Positions 9,315 to 18,384 are shown, counted from the stretch's first letter. The stretch is DNA of 64,000 bases from Emticicia aquatica (GCF_923079645.1 NZ_CAKLPY010000001.1:2128001-2192000); one strand, 5' to 3'. The notes: a model not told the origin generated them from the letters alone. A program made the numbers and translations.

Positions 9315-9692
9315 CTACGATTTTGATTCTTTCATTTTATCAATCATCTTCAAAATTTCGTCGGCTTCTTTCACATCAATTTTCTTTTCTCGCACAAAAA
9401 AAGAAAACATTTCTTCGACTGAATTTTCAAAGTAACTTTCCATTAGTTTGCCTGTTGCAAAGGATTTATATTGTTCTTTACTCACCAAAGAAAAATATTG
9501 ATGCGTCTTTCCATAAGCTTTATGTCCAATAAATCCTTTTTGTTCAAGAATTCGGACAATCGTTGAAACAGTATTATAAGCAGGTCGAGGTTCTGGAAAA
9601 TGTTCAAGAATATCTTTCACAAATGCGGGTTCTTTTTCCCATAATATTTGCATGACTTCTTCTTCTGCTCTGGTTAAATCTCTTAATTCCAT
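9315..9692 (-). CDS. BlaI/MecI-family transcriptional repressor
   Basis: A 125-residue winged-helix repressor. The N-terminal half has the family pattern (LTRAEEEVMQILW, then NTVSTIVRILEQKGFI) and the C-terminal half is the helical dimerisation and cleavage region. It is the first gene of a pair with the M56 peptidase. Two ACTA-N6-TAGT dyads lie over its own promoter, so autorepression lifted by M56 cleavage is the expected circuit. No beta-lactamase gene is linked here, so the regulon is probably envelope-related rather than resistance, which is an inference. Confidence 0.92.
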   Translation of the reverse strand: MELRDLTRAEEEVMQILWEKEPAFVKDILEHFPEPRPAYNTVSTIVRILEQKGFIGHKAYGKTHQYFSLVSKEQYKSFATGKLMESYFENSVEEMFSFFVREKKIDVKEADEILKMIDKMKESKS

Positions 9693-9716
9693 TTTTAGTG
9701 GTATTTAATTTCGTTT

Positions 9717-9746
9717 CAAATGTATAACTAAATATTTAGTTTCAAA
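9717..9746 (-). promoter_or_regulatory. Promoter of the BlaI-M56 operon
   Basis: TTTG (9746-9743), an 18-base spacer and TACATTTG (9724-9717) on the minus strand match the phylum's promoter pattern. The predicted start lies about 20 bases before the ATG at 9692. The spacer is almost entirely filled by a 16-base palindrome. Confidence 0.6.
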
Positions 9747-9763
9747 ACTATTTTTATAGTTTT
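9726..9763. promoter_or_regulatory. Twin BlaI-type operators
   Basis: A perfect 16-base palindrome (9726-9741) carries ACTA-N6-TAGT. A second ACTA-N6-TAGT dyad lies at 9747-9760 within an 8-bp hairpin repeat (9744-9751 with 9756-9763). The centres are 20 bases apart, two helical turns. ACTA-N6-TAGT is also the core I recall for the staphylococcal mec/bla operators. One dyad fills the promoter spacer and the other covers the -33 box. Confidence 0.65.
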
Positions 9764-9803
9764 TTTTCAATACTATTAATTTCTTGATAAAAAAACATAA
9801 AAA

Positions 9804-9839
9804 AACGTGATAAATTCGCTTTGACGAACTTATCACGTT
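9804..9839 (-). terminator. Terminator of the di-heme cytochrome gene
   Basis: 10-bp stem AACGTGATAA with TTATCACGTT (9804-9813, 9830-9839), extended inside by TTCG/CGAA. On the minus strand it is followed by a T-rich tract, and it lies 44 bases past the cytochrome stop. Confidence 0.75.
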
Positions 9840-9882
9840 GTGGATTTAACACTAATATTTCTTAATGAATTACCTAGAAATT

Positions 9883-10416
9883 TTAATTTTTTGGCGTATT
9901 TGGCTGTCCGCCACCTTCTGGGCGAGGGCGTGGTCCTTGTGGACGTGGGCCATCGTGCGGTGGTTCTTTCATTTCGTTGTGACACGAGATACAACCCATC
10001 GTAACAGGCTGGCGAAAACCTTTCATTTGCGATAATAAATCACGGTTGAGGCGGTCATTCATCACAATCATTTCACGGGTACGAAGGTGATTACGGCTTT
10101 TTTCTGATGCCCAGTTGTTCATCTCATGGCAAAATTTACAGGTTACACCCAGAGCGTGTCCCCAATTATTCATAATACTTAATAATTGTTCGGTAGATTT
10201 TCCTTTCAAAGATTTGATATTTTTAAAAACAGAATCGGCAGGCAAACTTTCTTTACCTTTCAATGAATCCTTTAGAAATGATAGATACTTTTCTCGGTCA
10301 AGCATTAAAGTATCTTTTAAAACCACAGAAGCTGGCTGATTACTTGTCTGATTATTCATCGAAATAAATGAAGTGATACCGATGAATACAAACAAAATTG
10401 GTACAAAAATTTTCAT
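9883..10416 (-). CDS. Small exported c-type cytochrome with two haem sites
   Basis: A 177-residue protein with an N-terminal hydrophobic export or anchor segment (residues 4-20). Two CXXCH sites are present: CKFCH (93-97) and CISCH (142-146). The core around them (STEQLLSIMNNWGHALGVTC..CH) resembles the short cytochromes of Bacteroidota annotated as related to the photosynthetic reaction-centre cytochrome subunit. The tail is rich in Pro, Gly and Arg and probably disordered. It likely carries electrons in the periplasm or on the membrane. It stands alone between two terminators, about 24 kb from the multihaem operon. Confidence 0.82.
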   Translation of the reverse strand: MKIFVPILFVFIGITSFISMNNQTSNQPASVVLKDTLMLDREKYLSFLKDSLKGKESLPADSVFKNIKSLKGKSTEQLLSIMNNWGHALGVTCKFCHEMNNWASEKSRNHLRTREMIVMNDRLNRDLLSQMKGFRQPVTMGCISCHNEMKEPPHDGPRPQGPRPRPEGGGQPNTPKN

Positions 10417-10483
10417 AGATTTTGGTTGTTTTTATTATTAAATAGAAGAATGATGCAATATATAGAAATCAATAAATAAACAC

Positions 10484-10510
10484 AAAAAAAGCCCCACTAT
10501 TAGTAGGGCG
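10484..10510 (-). terminator. pckA terminator
   Basis: GCCC/GGGC-based stem (10491-10509, one mismatch) preceded on the plus strand by seven A residues, which read as a T-run after the stem on the minus strand. It is about 100 bases past the pckA stop. Confidence 0.7.
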
Positions 10511-10607
10511 TTTTAAACATAGATTCTAAGCAAAATTAAAACCTATTCAACCTTAATACTTAATTATTAAACCTATTAAAAACAAAGACAAAAATTCATC
10601 TTCAAAA

Positions 10608-12191
10608 CTAAATTGGGCTTCCAGCTAAGATTTCATTATCTGCAAAATCAGCATATTTAACAAAATTTTGTTGAAACATCTCTGCCAATTTTTTCGCCGT
10701 AGTGTCATAAGCGTCTTTGTTTGCCCAAGTGTTTTTTGGATTCAAAATATCAGCAACAACATAAGGGCAATTTTCAGGAATCAACATTCCAAAAATTGGG
10801 TGCCTCGTGAAACTTACTTTATTCAAATCACCATTCAAAGCAGCGGTAATCATTGCCCTCGTATTTGCTAATTTCATTCGTGTACCAACTCCGTAGCTTC
10901 CACCTGTCATTCCAGTATTTATAAGCCAAACATTTACTTTATTGTGATGAATTTTTTCACCTAACAATGAAGCATATTTTGTTGGATGTAATGGCAAAAA
11001 TGCCGCTCCAAAACAAGCTGAAAATGTTGCTTGTGGTTCTTTTACACCCATTTCAGTACCAGCAACTTTTGACGTATAGCCAGAAATAAAATGGTACATT
11101 GCTTGTCCAACTGTTAGCTTTGATATTGGAGGTAAAACCCCAAAAGCGTCATAAGTTAGAAAGAAAATATTTTTTGGAATTCCTCCTATTGATGGCTCAA
11201 CCGCATTCGGAATATAATGAATTGGATAAGCGGTTCGTGTATTTTCAGTAACTGAATTATTATGGTAATCTACTTCACGCGTTCCTTCATAAAAACGGGT
11301 GTTTTCAACGATTGACCCATAGCGTATTGCATCAAAAATTTCGGGTTCTTTTTCTTTACTTAAATCAATGACTTTAGCGTAACATCCTCCTTCAAAATTA
11401 AACACACCAGTTTCTGACCAACCATGTTCATCATCACCAATGAGTCCACGATTTGGGTCAGCAGAAAGCGTTGTTTTTCCTGTTCCAGACAAACCAAAAA
11501 ATATTGCGGTATCATTTGAACTACCAATATTTGCCGAACAATGCATTGAAAGTACGTCGTTTTCTTGCGGAAGTAAATAATTTAAAACCGTAAAAATCCC
11601 CTTTTTCATTTCACCCGCATACCCAGTTCCGCCAATTAATAATATTCGACGAGTAAGGTCAACGATGGTAAAATTAGCTTGTCTAGTACCATCAATATCT
11701 GGATCAGCTTCAAATTCGGGTACACAAATAATTGTAAAATCTGAGTTAAAATGCACTAAATCGTCTTCTGAAGGACGAATAAACATATTATTACAAAACA
11801 AATTATGCCAAGCTTGGGTATTAATAATATCAAGACTCAATCGGTATTGAGAATTAGCTCCTGCAAATGCTTGACGTACATAAATTCGTTTGTTTTCAAT
11901 AAAAGCAAGCATTTTTGCCAAAAGGGCATCAAACTTTTCGGGTGAAAACTTAAAATTTACATCGCCCCACCAAACTGTATTTTCAGTTTTTTCGTCACAA
12001 ACCAAAAATTTATCTTTTGGCGAACGTCCTGTAAATTTTCCTGTATCGCACATCAAAGCACCAGTGTCAGTCAAAACTCCTTCTCCATTTTGAAGTGCTG
12101 CCTCAATTAGCTCTGCTGGACTAAGATTATAAAATATTTCTTTGGCTTTGATAGACAATTTCGTTGGTGCAATGTCAGTTAAAAGTTCCAT
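10608..12191 (-). CDS. pckA: Phosphoenolpyruvate carboxykinase (ATP)
   Basis: Converts oxaloacetate and ATP to PEP, CO2 and ADP; the entry to gluconeogenesis. The frame is open from 12233, but the ATG at 12191 is preferred because the family begins about there (MELLTDIAPTKL), giving the usual 527 residues. Visible signatures are the P-loop GLSGTGKT (233-240), LSADPNRGLIGDDEHGW following it, the oxaloacetate-region GRSPKD (near 56-61) and the nucleotide-site TGMTGGSYGVGTRM. A well-matched promoter at 12463-12494 implies an unusually long leader of about 265 bases containing inverted repeats. Confidence 0.97.
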   Translation of the reverse strand: MELLTDIAPTKLSIKAKEIFYNLSPAELIEAALQNGEGVLTDTGALMCDTGKFTGRSPKDKFLVCDEKTENTVWWGDVNFKFSPEKFDALLAKMLAFIENKRIYVRQAFAGANSQYRLSLDIINTQAWHNLFCNNMFIRPSEDDLVHFNSDFTIICVPEFEADPDIDGTRQANFTIVDLTRRILLIGGTGYAGEMKKGIFTVLNYLLPQENDVLSMHCSANIGSSNDTAIFFGLSGTGKTTLSADPNRGLIGDDEHGWSETGVFNFEGGCYAKVIDLSKEKEPEIFDAIRYGSIVENTRFYEGTREVDYHNNSVTENTRTAYPIHYIPNAVEPSIGGIPKNIFFLTYDAFGVLPPISKLTVGQAMYHFISGYTSKVAGTEMGVKEPQATFSACFGAAFLPLHPTKYASLLGEKIHHNKVNVWLINTGMTGGSYGVGTRMKLANTRAMITAALNGDLNKVSFTRHPIFGMLIPENCPYVVADILNPKNTWANKDAYDTTAKKLAEMFQQNFVKYADFADNEILAGSPI

Positions 12192-12255
12192 TGAATTAGT
12201 TAGTTTTATTGATGAAGTATAATTGTGAAACAAGTAACAAAATATTGATTTCTAC

Positions 12256-12273
12256 ACAAATGACATTTGTCAT
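12256..12273. promoter_or_regulatory. Overlapping inverted repeats in the pckA leader
   Basis: A perfect 15-base odd palindrome ACAAATG-A-CATTTGT (12256-12270) overlaps a second repeat ATGACA-TT-TGTCAT (12260-12273). They lie 65-82 bases before the pckA ATG. Such overlap could be a dimeric regulator site or alternative RNA stems in the leader. Confidence 0.4.
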
Positions 12274-12462
12274 ATTGACGTAAATCATTAATTATAAGTC
12301 AATTAGTTGATCAAAAATGTAACAATAAATCTTTCACCATTTTTGCATCAATGTATTATCGACTTCTTTTGTGTAACTCATGGGGTTCTATTTCCAATGT
12401 ATGTTATTAAGTATAAATTGCAGATGTTCCCGCTTTTTCGACCATCAAAGCGAATCGATGCA

Positions 12463-12494
12463 CAAAAGTATATTACAAAAATTTGCGAAACAAA
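12463..12494 (-). promoter_or_regulatory. pckA promoter
   Basis: TTTG (12494-12491), 20-base spacer, TACTTTTG (12470-12463) on the minus strand: an excellent match to the phylum's promoter. It faces pckA about 270 bases away with no gene between. Confidence 0.6.
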
Positions 12495-12798
12495 TGTTTT
12501 TTGCGAAATTTCGCTAATATTTATTAATTCTTTGAAAAGTGCAATTTTTTGATAAATAAAATATTATTTTTAAAAACCAATATATATGGCACTTTTGGCA
12601 TTAATTACTCAATTAATCACAAAAAACTCTGCTTGCATACTATTTCAAGTGGTTATCAAGTAAACAAAACATATATATTATTGTGTAGATTTATTGGAAT
12701 AATTCAAAATCAAAATTCAAAAAATGATTTTTATCATAATTTCTAGTCTCTATAAACCTTACATTTGTATTTAATTATCATCAAATATTATTTTTCTA

Positions 12799-13545
12799 AT
12801 GGTTATTTTAGCTTTTTTTGTGTTTCACTGGTATTTCTCCATTTTGATGCAAACATTCTTTTTGCATCGCTATGCTTCTCATCAAATGTTTACGATGAGT
12901 AAAAACTGGGAAAAAGTATTTTACACACTGACTTTTATTGCTCAAGGCTCATCATTTTTAAGTCCAAGAGCGTATGGCATCATGCACCGTTTGCATCACG
13001 CTCATGCTGACACCGAAGAAGACCCACATTCGCCAAGTTATTCCAAAGGAATTTTTGATATGATGTGGAAAACTAGAATGATATATAACAATATTTTACA
13101 TAATCAAGATAGCGTTGAAGCTAAATTCAAAAAGGGTGTACCTAATTGGGAATTTATGGAATGGTTAGGTGATAGATGGGTAATCAGACTAGCATGGGGC
13201 ATTTTATACACCTTATTTTATATAAAATTTGCCACTGCTTGGTGGATGTTTTTACTTTTACCTTTCCACTATTTAATGGGGCCAATCCACGGAGTAATTA
13301 TCAATTGGTATGCACACCGATATGGTTATGTGAACTTTAAAGTAGATGATACTGCTAAAAATCTTTTACCGCTTGATTTCTTAATGATGGGCGAGTCTTA
13401 TCACAATAACCACCATAAATATGGCGGCAGAGCAAATTTTGGTATCCGTTGGCATGAATTAGATTTCACTTATCCATTAATCAAAGCATTAAACGCAATG
13501 AAAATTATTAAGCTGAAACTCAATAATGATTTGAAATACATGTAA
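12799..13545 (+). CDS. Membrane fatty-acid desaturase (acyl-CoA desaturase family)
   Basis: A di-iron membrane desaturase that introduces a double bond into fatty acyl chains. The three His boxes are HRYASH (23-28), HRLHH (63-67) and HNNHH near residue 205, the delta-9 acyl-CoA desaturase pattern. It has about four hydrophobic segments. At 248 residues it is shorter than eukaryotic homologues but normal for bacterial ones. It probably adjusts membrane fluidity, and possibly responds to temperature, which is an inference. A strong terminator follows, so the gene is likely monocistronic. Confidence 0.9.
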   Translation: MVILAFFVFHWYFSILMQTFFLHRYASHQMFTMSKNWEKVFYTLTFIAQGSSFLSPRAYGIMHRLHHAHADTEEDPHSPSYSKGIFDMMWKTRMIYNNILHNQDSVEAKFKKGVPNWEFMEWLGDRWVIRLAWGILYTLFYIKFATAWWMFLLLPFHYLMGPIHGVIINWYAHRYGYVNFKVDDTAKNLLPLDFLMMGESYHNNHHKYGGRANFGIRWHELDFTYPLIKALNAMKIIKLKLNNDLKYM

Positions 13546-13577
13546 TTTATCTCAATACTCTGAAAAACAAATAATTT

Positions 13578-13609
13578 AGGTGATGCACAAAGTTGTGTAT
13601 CACCTTTTG
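13578..13609 (+). terminator. Terminator of the desaturase gene
   Basis: 13-bp stem with one G-T pair (13578-13590 with 13593-13605), followed by TTTTG TTTT. It lies 33 bases past the desaturase stop. Confidence 0.75.
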
Positions 13610-13773
13610 TTTTGATTTATTTTCAAGAAAATAGTATTTTTTTTTGTTTACTTACACATTTTTCTTCATTTTGCCGTTAGTGAAGTCAATTTCATGTGTA
13701 ATTTTTGAAAAATAGGCATTACATTTGACAAACACATTACAAAAACCATCATTCTAACTAAACTAAACCTTAA

Positions 13774-15273
13774 ATGCAAGAAAGAAAATTCTTTGGACAT
13801 CCCATGGGTCTCATGGTATTATTCCTAACAGAAATGTGGGAGCGATTTGGCTACTACGGCATGAGAGCCATTCTACTTTTATTCCTAATCAGTCCAACAT
13901 CAATAGGTGCAATGGGCTTGGCCGAAAGCGAAGGAACTTCAATTTATGCCCTTTACGTTGCTTCTGTTTACTTACTTACACTTCCTGGTGGTTGGATTGC
14001 TGACAATATTTTAGGTCAGAAAAAAGCCATTCTTTACGGTGGGATATTGATAACCATCGGTTATGCCGTTTTAGCTATTTCACATTCAAGTAGTATATTT
14101 TATACAGGTTTGGTACTTGTTGCTTCAGGAACTGGGCTTTTAAAAGCAAATATTAGTTCAATCGTTGGGGAATTATACCCAGAAGGTGGTCGTCGCCGTG
14201 ATGAAGCATTTTCTATTTTTTATATGGGTATCAATGTAGGTTCTACATTAGGTATTGCGATTGTTGGTTTTATTGGCGAAAAAATTGACTGGAATTTAGG
14301 CTTTGCAGCAGCATCACTTGCCATGTTTTTGGGCTTAATTGTTTTTGGTGTTTGGGGAAGAAAATATTTGGCTGGATTTGGAGATGTTCCTTCTGCTAAA
14401 TTGAGTACGAATGAGAACAATCAAGAACCTGTTGCGGGAATCAACAAAAATGTTGGTTATGCTATTTTGGCTCTTTTAGTCATTTACTTTGCTTATTTAC
14501 AATTGACTGGCAATATTGATTTTTCTTCTGCTTCTGGATTAGCTGATGCAGCAAAAAATATCATTGTTTCAGTGACAATCGCCTATTTTTTACTCATCTT
14601 ATTTGGTGGTGGATTAAACTTAGTTGAGAAAAAAAGAGTGCTAGTTCTAGGTGTATTTTTCTTTGCGGCGGCATTATTTTGGTCAGGTTTTGAGCAAGCA
14701 GCCACCTCTTTTCAAATATTTTCACAACGTCATAGCGAACGAACTTTTTTTGGATGGGAAATGCCTTCGAGTTGGTTTCAATTTTTTAATGCCGTGTTTA
14801 TCGTTGCTTTAGCACCAATTGTAAATGCCATTTGGGCAGCACTCGAAAAACGTGGAATGAACCCATCAATTCCAGTAAAATTTGGATTAGGTGTTTTATT
14901 AATGGGAATTGGTTTTTACGTAATGGTAATGGGTGCAAAAGTAGCTGTAACAGGCGTAAAAGCATCGTTTTTGTTTTTATCAATCACATACGTTTTACAT
15001 ACAATTGGTGAACTTTGCCTTAGTCCAGTCGGATTAAGTGCCTACACAAAATTAGCTCCTAGACAATTTGTGAGCCAATTTATGGGAATTTGGTTCGTTG
15101 CAGCTTCATTAGGAAACCTCATAGCTGGTATTTTTGCAGGAAGTTTCAACGAAGAAAATTTACAAGAAATGCCCAATTTATTTCATCAAGTGTTTTTGTT
15201 TGGAACAATTTCGGGTGTTGTACTTTTAATATTAGCCAAACCGATTGAGAAATGGATGGGAGGAGTTAAATAA
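13774..15273 (+). CDS. POT/PTR-family proton-coupled oligopeptide transporter
   Basis: Major-facilitator protein that imports di- and tripeptides with protons. The 499-residue protein has 12-14 hydrophobic helices. The N-terminus carries the POT signature: HPMGLMVLFLTEMWERFGYYGMR includes the E-x-x-E-R-F/Y motif of TM1 (here EMWERFGYYG). Further marks are LPGGWIADNILGQKKAILYGG (MFS motif A), FYMGINVGSTLG in TM4 and GELCLSPVGLS in the C-half. It probably feeds peptide catabolism. A TACATTTG at 13720-13727 may be part of its promoter. A hairpin terminator follows. Confidence 0.93.
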   Translation: MQERKFFGHPMGLMVLFLTEMWERFGYYGMRAILLLFLISPTSIGAMGLAESEGTSIYALYVASVYLLTLPGGWIADNILGQKKAILYGGILITIGYAVLAISHSSSIFYTGLVLVASGTGLLKANISSIVGELYPEGGRRRDEAFSIFYMGINVGSTLGIAIVGFIGEKIDWNLGFAAASLAMFLGLIVFGVWGRKYLAGFGDVPSAKLSTNENNQEPVAGINKNVGYAILALLVIYFAYLQLTGNIDFSSASGLADAAKNIIVSVTIAYFLLILFGGGLNLVEKKRVLVLGVFFFAAALFWSGFEQAATSFQIFSQRHSERTFFGWEMPSSWFQFFNAVFIVALAPIVNAIWAALEKRGMNPSIPVKFGLGVLLMGIGFYVMVMGAKVAVTGVKASFLFLSITYVLHTIGELCLSPVGLSAYTKLAPRQFVSQFMGIWFVAASLGNLIAGIFAGSFNEENLQEMPNLFHQVFLFGTISGVVLLILAKPIEKWMGGVK

Positions 15274-15327
15274 TAATCCTTTGTTATTTCCGATAAAAAC
15301 GTTTTTTTTGCTGAATATTTCTTTCTA

Positions 15328-15362
15328 AAACCTTACCTGATTCGTAAAATCAGGTAAGGTTT
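15328..15362 (+). terminator. Terminator after the peptide transporter
   Basis: Perfect 15-bp stem (15328-15342 with 15348-15362) and 5-nt loop, ending in a short T-run. It is 21 bases before the start of the PASTA gene and separates the two units. Confidence 0.7.
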
Positions 15363-15383
15363 ATAGCTTTCAAACCCAATAAA

Positions 15384-16172
15384 ATGGCAAAATTTAGCAC
15401 AAATTCAAAAACTGATATCATTACACACATTGGCATTATCATTGCCTTATTTTTAGTGTTTTTCTTCGGGTTTTTCTTTATTTATTTACCTTGGAGTACC
15501 AATCATGGTCAATCAATCACTGTTCCTGATTTGAAAGGATTGACAATGGAGGAAATGGAAAAATCACTTGACGACCGTGACCTTGACTATGAAGTAAGTG
15601 ATTGTACGTTTGTGGCTGGGGCAAAACCTTTATCAATTTTGACCCAATATCCAAAGGCAGGTTCGAGTGTAAAGGAAGGAAGAAAAATTTACTTGACGAT
15701 TGTAACCGAAAAAGCACCAATGGTAAAAGTTCCTGATGTACTTGGGCGTTCGACATCAAGTGCAAAAAATCAGCTTTTATCAGCCCAATTGGTGGCAGGT
15801 CAATCAGAAATAATTCCAGCTTTAGAAGAAAATACAGTATTAAAAATCAAATTTAACGGTCAAGAAATCAAACCAGGAACGCTCATTCCGAAAGGCTCAA
15901 CGGTTGTTTTTGTTGTAGGCGATGGTCTTGGCAATCAAATGGTGGAAGTGCCAAATTTAGTTGGTATGGCCGCAGATGAAGCAGAAATATTGATTTCTGG
16001 TCAAAATTTAGTTTTATCTAAGCGTTATGTAGGGGTTGTAGATGGTTTTGCAGACGGAACAATCGTTAAACAAAGACCCTCAGCCGAAGGAAATAAAATT
16101 CACATCGGAGACGTTATTGATGTAGAAATCGCTGGAGATGCACCTTCGGATGCTGTCCTAGACAATAAATAA
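15384..16172 (+). CDS. Membrane-anchored PASTA-domain protein
   Basis: A 262-residue protein with a short cytoplasmic N-terminus, one TM helix (about 16-38) and three PASTA domains outside: about 45-115 (ITVPDLKGLTMEEME), 118-185 (VKVPDVLGRSTSSA) and 190-255 (VEVPNLVGMAADEAE). PASTA modules bind peptidoglycan fragments. Usually they sit on Ser/Thr kinases or penicillin-binding proteins, but this one has neither a kinase nor a transpeptidase domain, the stand-alone form common in Bacteroidota. It is 22 bases upstream of the T9SS cargo gene and probably cotranscribed with it. Confidence 0.88.
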   Translation: MAKFSTNSKTDIITHIGIIIALFLVFFFGFFFIYLPWSTNHGQSITVPDLKGLTMEEMEKSLDDRDLDYEVSDCTFVAGAKPLSILTQYPKAGSSVKEGRKIYLTIVTEKAPMVKVPDVLGRSTSSAKNQLLSAQLVAGQSEIIPALEENTVLKIKFNGQEIKPGTLIPKGSTVVFVVGDGLGNQMVEVPNLVGMAADEAEILISGQNLVLSKRYVGVVDGFADGTIVKQRPSAEGNKIHIGDVIDVEIAGDAPSDAVLDNK

Positions 16173-16194
16173 CGTACAAAAGAATCGTTTCAAT

Positions 16195-18003
16195 ATGACT
16201 ATCTTTATATTCAACAGACCTGTAATTACTTGCAGGTCTGTTATTTTATTACTCCTATTTTCCACACAAATAGCATTCAGTCAAACATCCATTTCACTGC
16301 CATTTTTTGATGATTTCTCTCAAACAAAAGGAGCTAATCCAAGTCCAAAACTTTGGATAAATGGCGGCGTAAATATCAATAATACATTTGCTATCAATCA
16401 ACCATCAGTAAATGTGGCAACATTTGATGGTAGAAATGCACAGGGAATACCTTATAATTTTTCTAATAAGTTTGCTTATGGAAATACAGATACGCTCACT
16501 TCTCGTCAAATAGATTTATCAAATCTTGCTTTATCAGATTCAGTATATTTAAGTTTTTTTTGGGAAGCAAAAGGTCTAGGAGATTTACCAGACAGTGATG
16601 ATTCGTTGGTAGTTTCTTTTCTAAATTCAGCCAATGAATGGAAAACTATCTGGCGTCAAGAAGGATTAAACACAACAGATTTTCAACAAAAACTATTAAC
16701 TATCAATAAAACAGAATTTTTGCATAAAAGCTTTCAATTTAGGTTTACAACCAAAGGCCGTCAATCAGGGCCATTTGATATGTGGCACGTAGATTTTATC
16801 TATCTGAATAAAAAAAGACAGTTAAAAGATATTTATACGCAGGATATTGCTTTAAGAGGCTTCAAAAATAACTATTTAAAGAGATATAGTGCAATGCCGA
16901 TGAATCAATATTTGGTCAATCCAGCGGCAGAAATAAATAGTACCATTGAGGTATATATCAATAATCTACAGCGAAATGCACGGCTTGTCAATTTTAATTG
17001 GCAAATAATTGATACACTTTCAAAAACTTCGTTAGTTAACATTAAAGGAGGCAATGAGACAATTACGACGCCAAATACGTTGAATAAAAAAAATGAAGTA
17101 CCTATTCTTTCAAGTTTTAAGCAAAAAAAAGCTGTTTTAAAGTTTACACAAAAACTTTCATACGAAGGTTCAGGAGTAATAATTATACCTGATTCAACTA
17201 ACAACATTCCTGATGCAGAGTTATTAAGTAATGACAGTATTTCCATTTTCACGCCATTGCTCGATTATTATGCTTACGATGATGGAACTGCCGAAATTGG
17301 AGCCGATACTGACCAACGACTCGGTAAAGTTGCAGTAAAATTTGTTTTAAACAAATCAGACACAGTTAATGCTGTAAGATTTAACTTTAGTCCGTATCTA
17401 AAAGATATTTCTGGTCAGTTTTTTTTACTACAAATCATGGAAAGTTCCAATGGAAAACCTACAAAAGTACTTCATCAACAAAATGTCAAAGTGAAATATC
17501 CTTCTGAGATAAACGGATTTGTTGAATATCCGTTAGATTTGAATGTTGCAGTGAAAGACACCTTTTTTGTTGCTTGGAGTAAAGTAAATGAAGATGTAAT
17601 TGCCATTGGAGTAGATAAAAATAGTCCTCAATTTGCCAGTCAAATATATTATAGCAATGGCAATGATTGGATTCAAAATTCTACGTTAAAAGGTAGTCTG
17701 ATGGTTAGACCAGTAATGGGGTTCAAAATCAATGATAACGGCCAGAATGGGCTTCCACTTGCTAACGAAGAGCCTATTAATCAGCTATTTTTTGTATATC
17801 CTAATCCTACAACAGGGGTTTTGCGATGGAATTTTGAAAACATCAAAACCATCAGTATCTTTGATTCTTCGGGTAGAGAGTTTTTTTACAAAAGTGCTGA
17901 TAAACAAGAACTTAATTTAGAAAATCTGCCAACAAATATTTATTTTATAAATTTTTCGGATGGAAAAAAGAATTTTATTCGTAAGATAATGGTTGTACAT
18001 TAA
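16195..18003 (+). CDS. Large secreted protein with type IX secretion sorting domain
   Basis: A 602-residue cell-surface protein. It begins with a signal peptide (hydrophobic SVILLLLFSTQIAFSQ). The C-terminal 80 residues are a T9SS type A sorting domain: FFVYPNPTTGVLRWNF, then SIFDSSGRE, LNLENLPTNIYFINF and KIMVVH at the end. The middle is beta-rich, with a jelly-roll-like start (LPFFDDFSQT) often seen in gliding or adhesion cargo, but its function is not recognisable. Export through T9SS would place it on the outer surface. It follows the PASTA protein closely. Confidence 0.85.
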   Translation: MTIFIFNRPVITCRSVILLLLFSTQIAFSQTSISLPFFDDFSQTKGANPSPKLWINGGVNINNTFAINQPSVNVATFDGRNAQGIPYNFSNKFAYGNTDTLTSRQIDLSNLALSDSVYLSFFWEAKGLGDLPDSDDSLVVSFLNSANEWKTIWRQEGLNTTDFQQKLLTINKTEFLHKSFQFRFTTKGRQSGPFDMWHVDFIYLNKKRQLKDIYTQDIALRGFKNNYLKRYSAMPMNQYLVNPAAEINSTIEVYINNLQRNARLVNFNWQIIDTLSKTSLVNIKGGNETITTPNTLNKKNEVPILSSFKQKKAVLKFTQKLSYEGSGVIIIPDSTNNIPDAELLSNDSISIFTPLLDYYAYDDGTAEIGADTDQRLGKVAVKFVLNKSDTVNAVRFNFSPYLKDISGQFFLLQIMESSNGKPTKVLHQQNVKVKYPSEINGFVEYPLDLNVAVKDTFFVAWSKVNEDVIAIGVDKNSPQFASQIYYSNGNDWIQNSTLKGSLMVRPVMGFKINDNGQNGLPLANEEPINQLFFVYPNPTTGVLRWNFENIKTISIFDSSGREFFYKSADKQELNLENLPTNIYFINFSDGKKNFIRKIMVVH

Positions 18004-18078
18004 CCTACATTTAGGTTGAATTGTATCAATCATTGTTAATCATTAGAAATAATAATAATACGCTAAGACAAAAAAAAT

Positions 18079-18384
18079 ATGGACAAAAATTACGACATCA
18101 CAGTTGAGCAACTCAAAGAATTGCTTGAAGGCGAAAATCAAATTAACCTTTTTGACGTACGTGAAGAATATGAATATGAAGATGATAATTTAGGAGCAAA
18201 ATTAATTCCATTGGGCGAAATCCCTGATCATTTAGATGATTTTAAAGCGTTGAATGGACAAGATATTTATTTGCATTGCCGTAGTGGTGCAAGAAGTGGT
18301 AAAGCAAAACAATTCCTCCTTGCTCAAGGTTTTGAAAATGTTCATAACGTAATAGGTGGTATTATGGCATTTCGAGAGTTATAA
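18079..18384 (+). CDS. Single-domain rhodanese
   Basis: A 101-residue cytoplasmic sulphurtransferase-type domain. It has LFDVREEYEYE near residue 24 and the active-site loop HCRSGARSG with Cys67 able to carry a persulphide. The length is that of one rhodanese domain with no fusion. The physiological acceptor is unknown; candidates are sulphur trafficking or Fe-S repair. It lies 51 bases before nuoA, so transcription into nuoAB is possible. Confidence 0.9.
   Translation: MDKNYDITVEQLKELLEGENQINLFDVREEYEYEDDNLGAKLIPLGEIPDHLDDFKALNGQDIYLHCRSGARSGKAKQFLLAQGFENVHNVIGGIMAFREL

Larger units (their letters stand above)
12192..12798. other. Divergent regulatory region between pckA and desaturase
   Basis: No convincing gene in 607 bases; short open frames here lack family resemblance. 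It holds the probable pckA promoter (12463-12494), overlapping inverted repeats at 12256-12273, and a lone TACATTTG (12760-12767) 31 bases before the desaturase ATG that could be its -7 element but lacks a -33 partner. The stretch is very AT-rich. Confidence 0.6.

Noticed and set aside
9315-9692. Antibiotic-resistance regulator of a beta-lactamase
   Set aside because: No beta-lactamase or penicillin-binding protein gene is linked, and the M56 partner lacks the penicillin-sensor domain of BlaR1.
12307-12746. Two short plus-strand frames in the pckA-desaturase gap
   Set aside because: AT-rich, no recognisable domains; the first overlaps the pckA promoter on the other strand. Chance frames are more likely.
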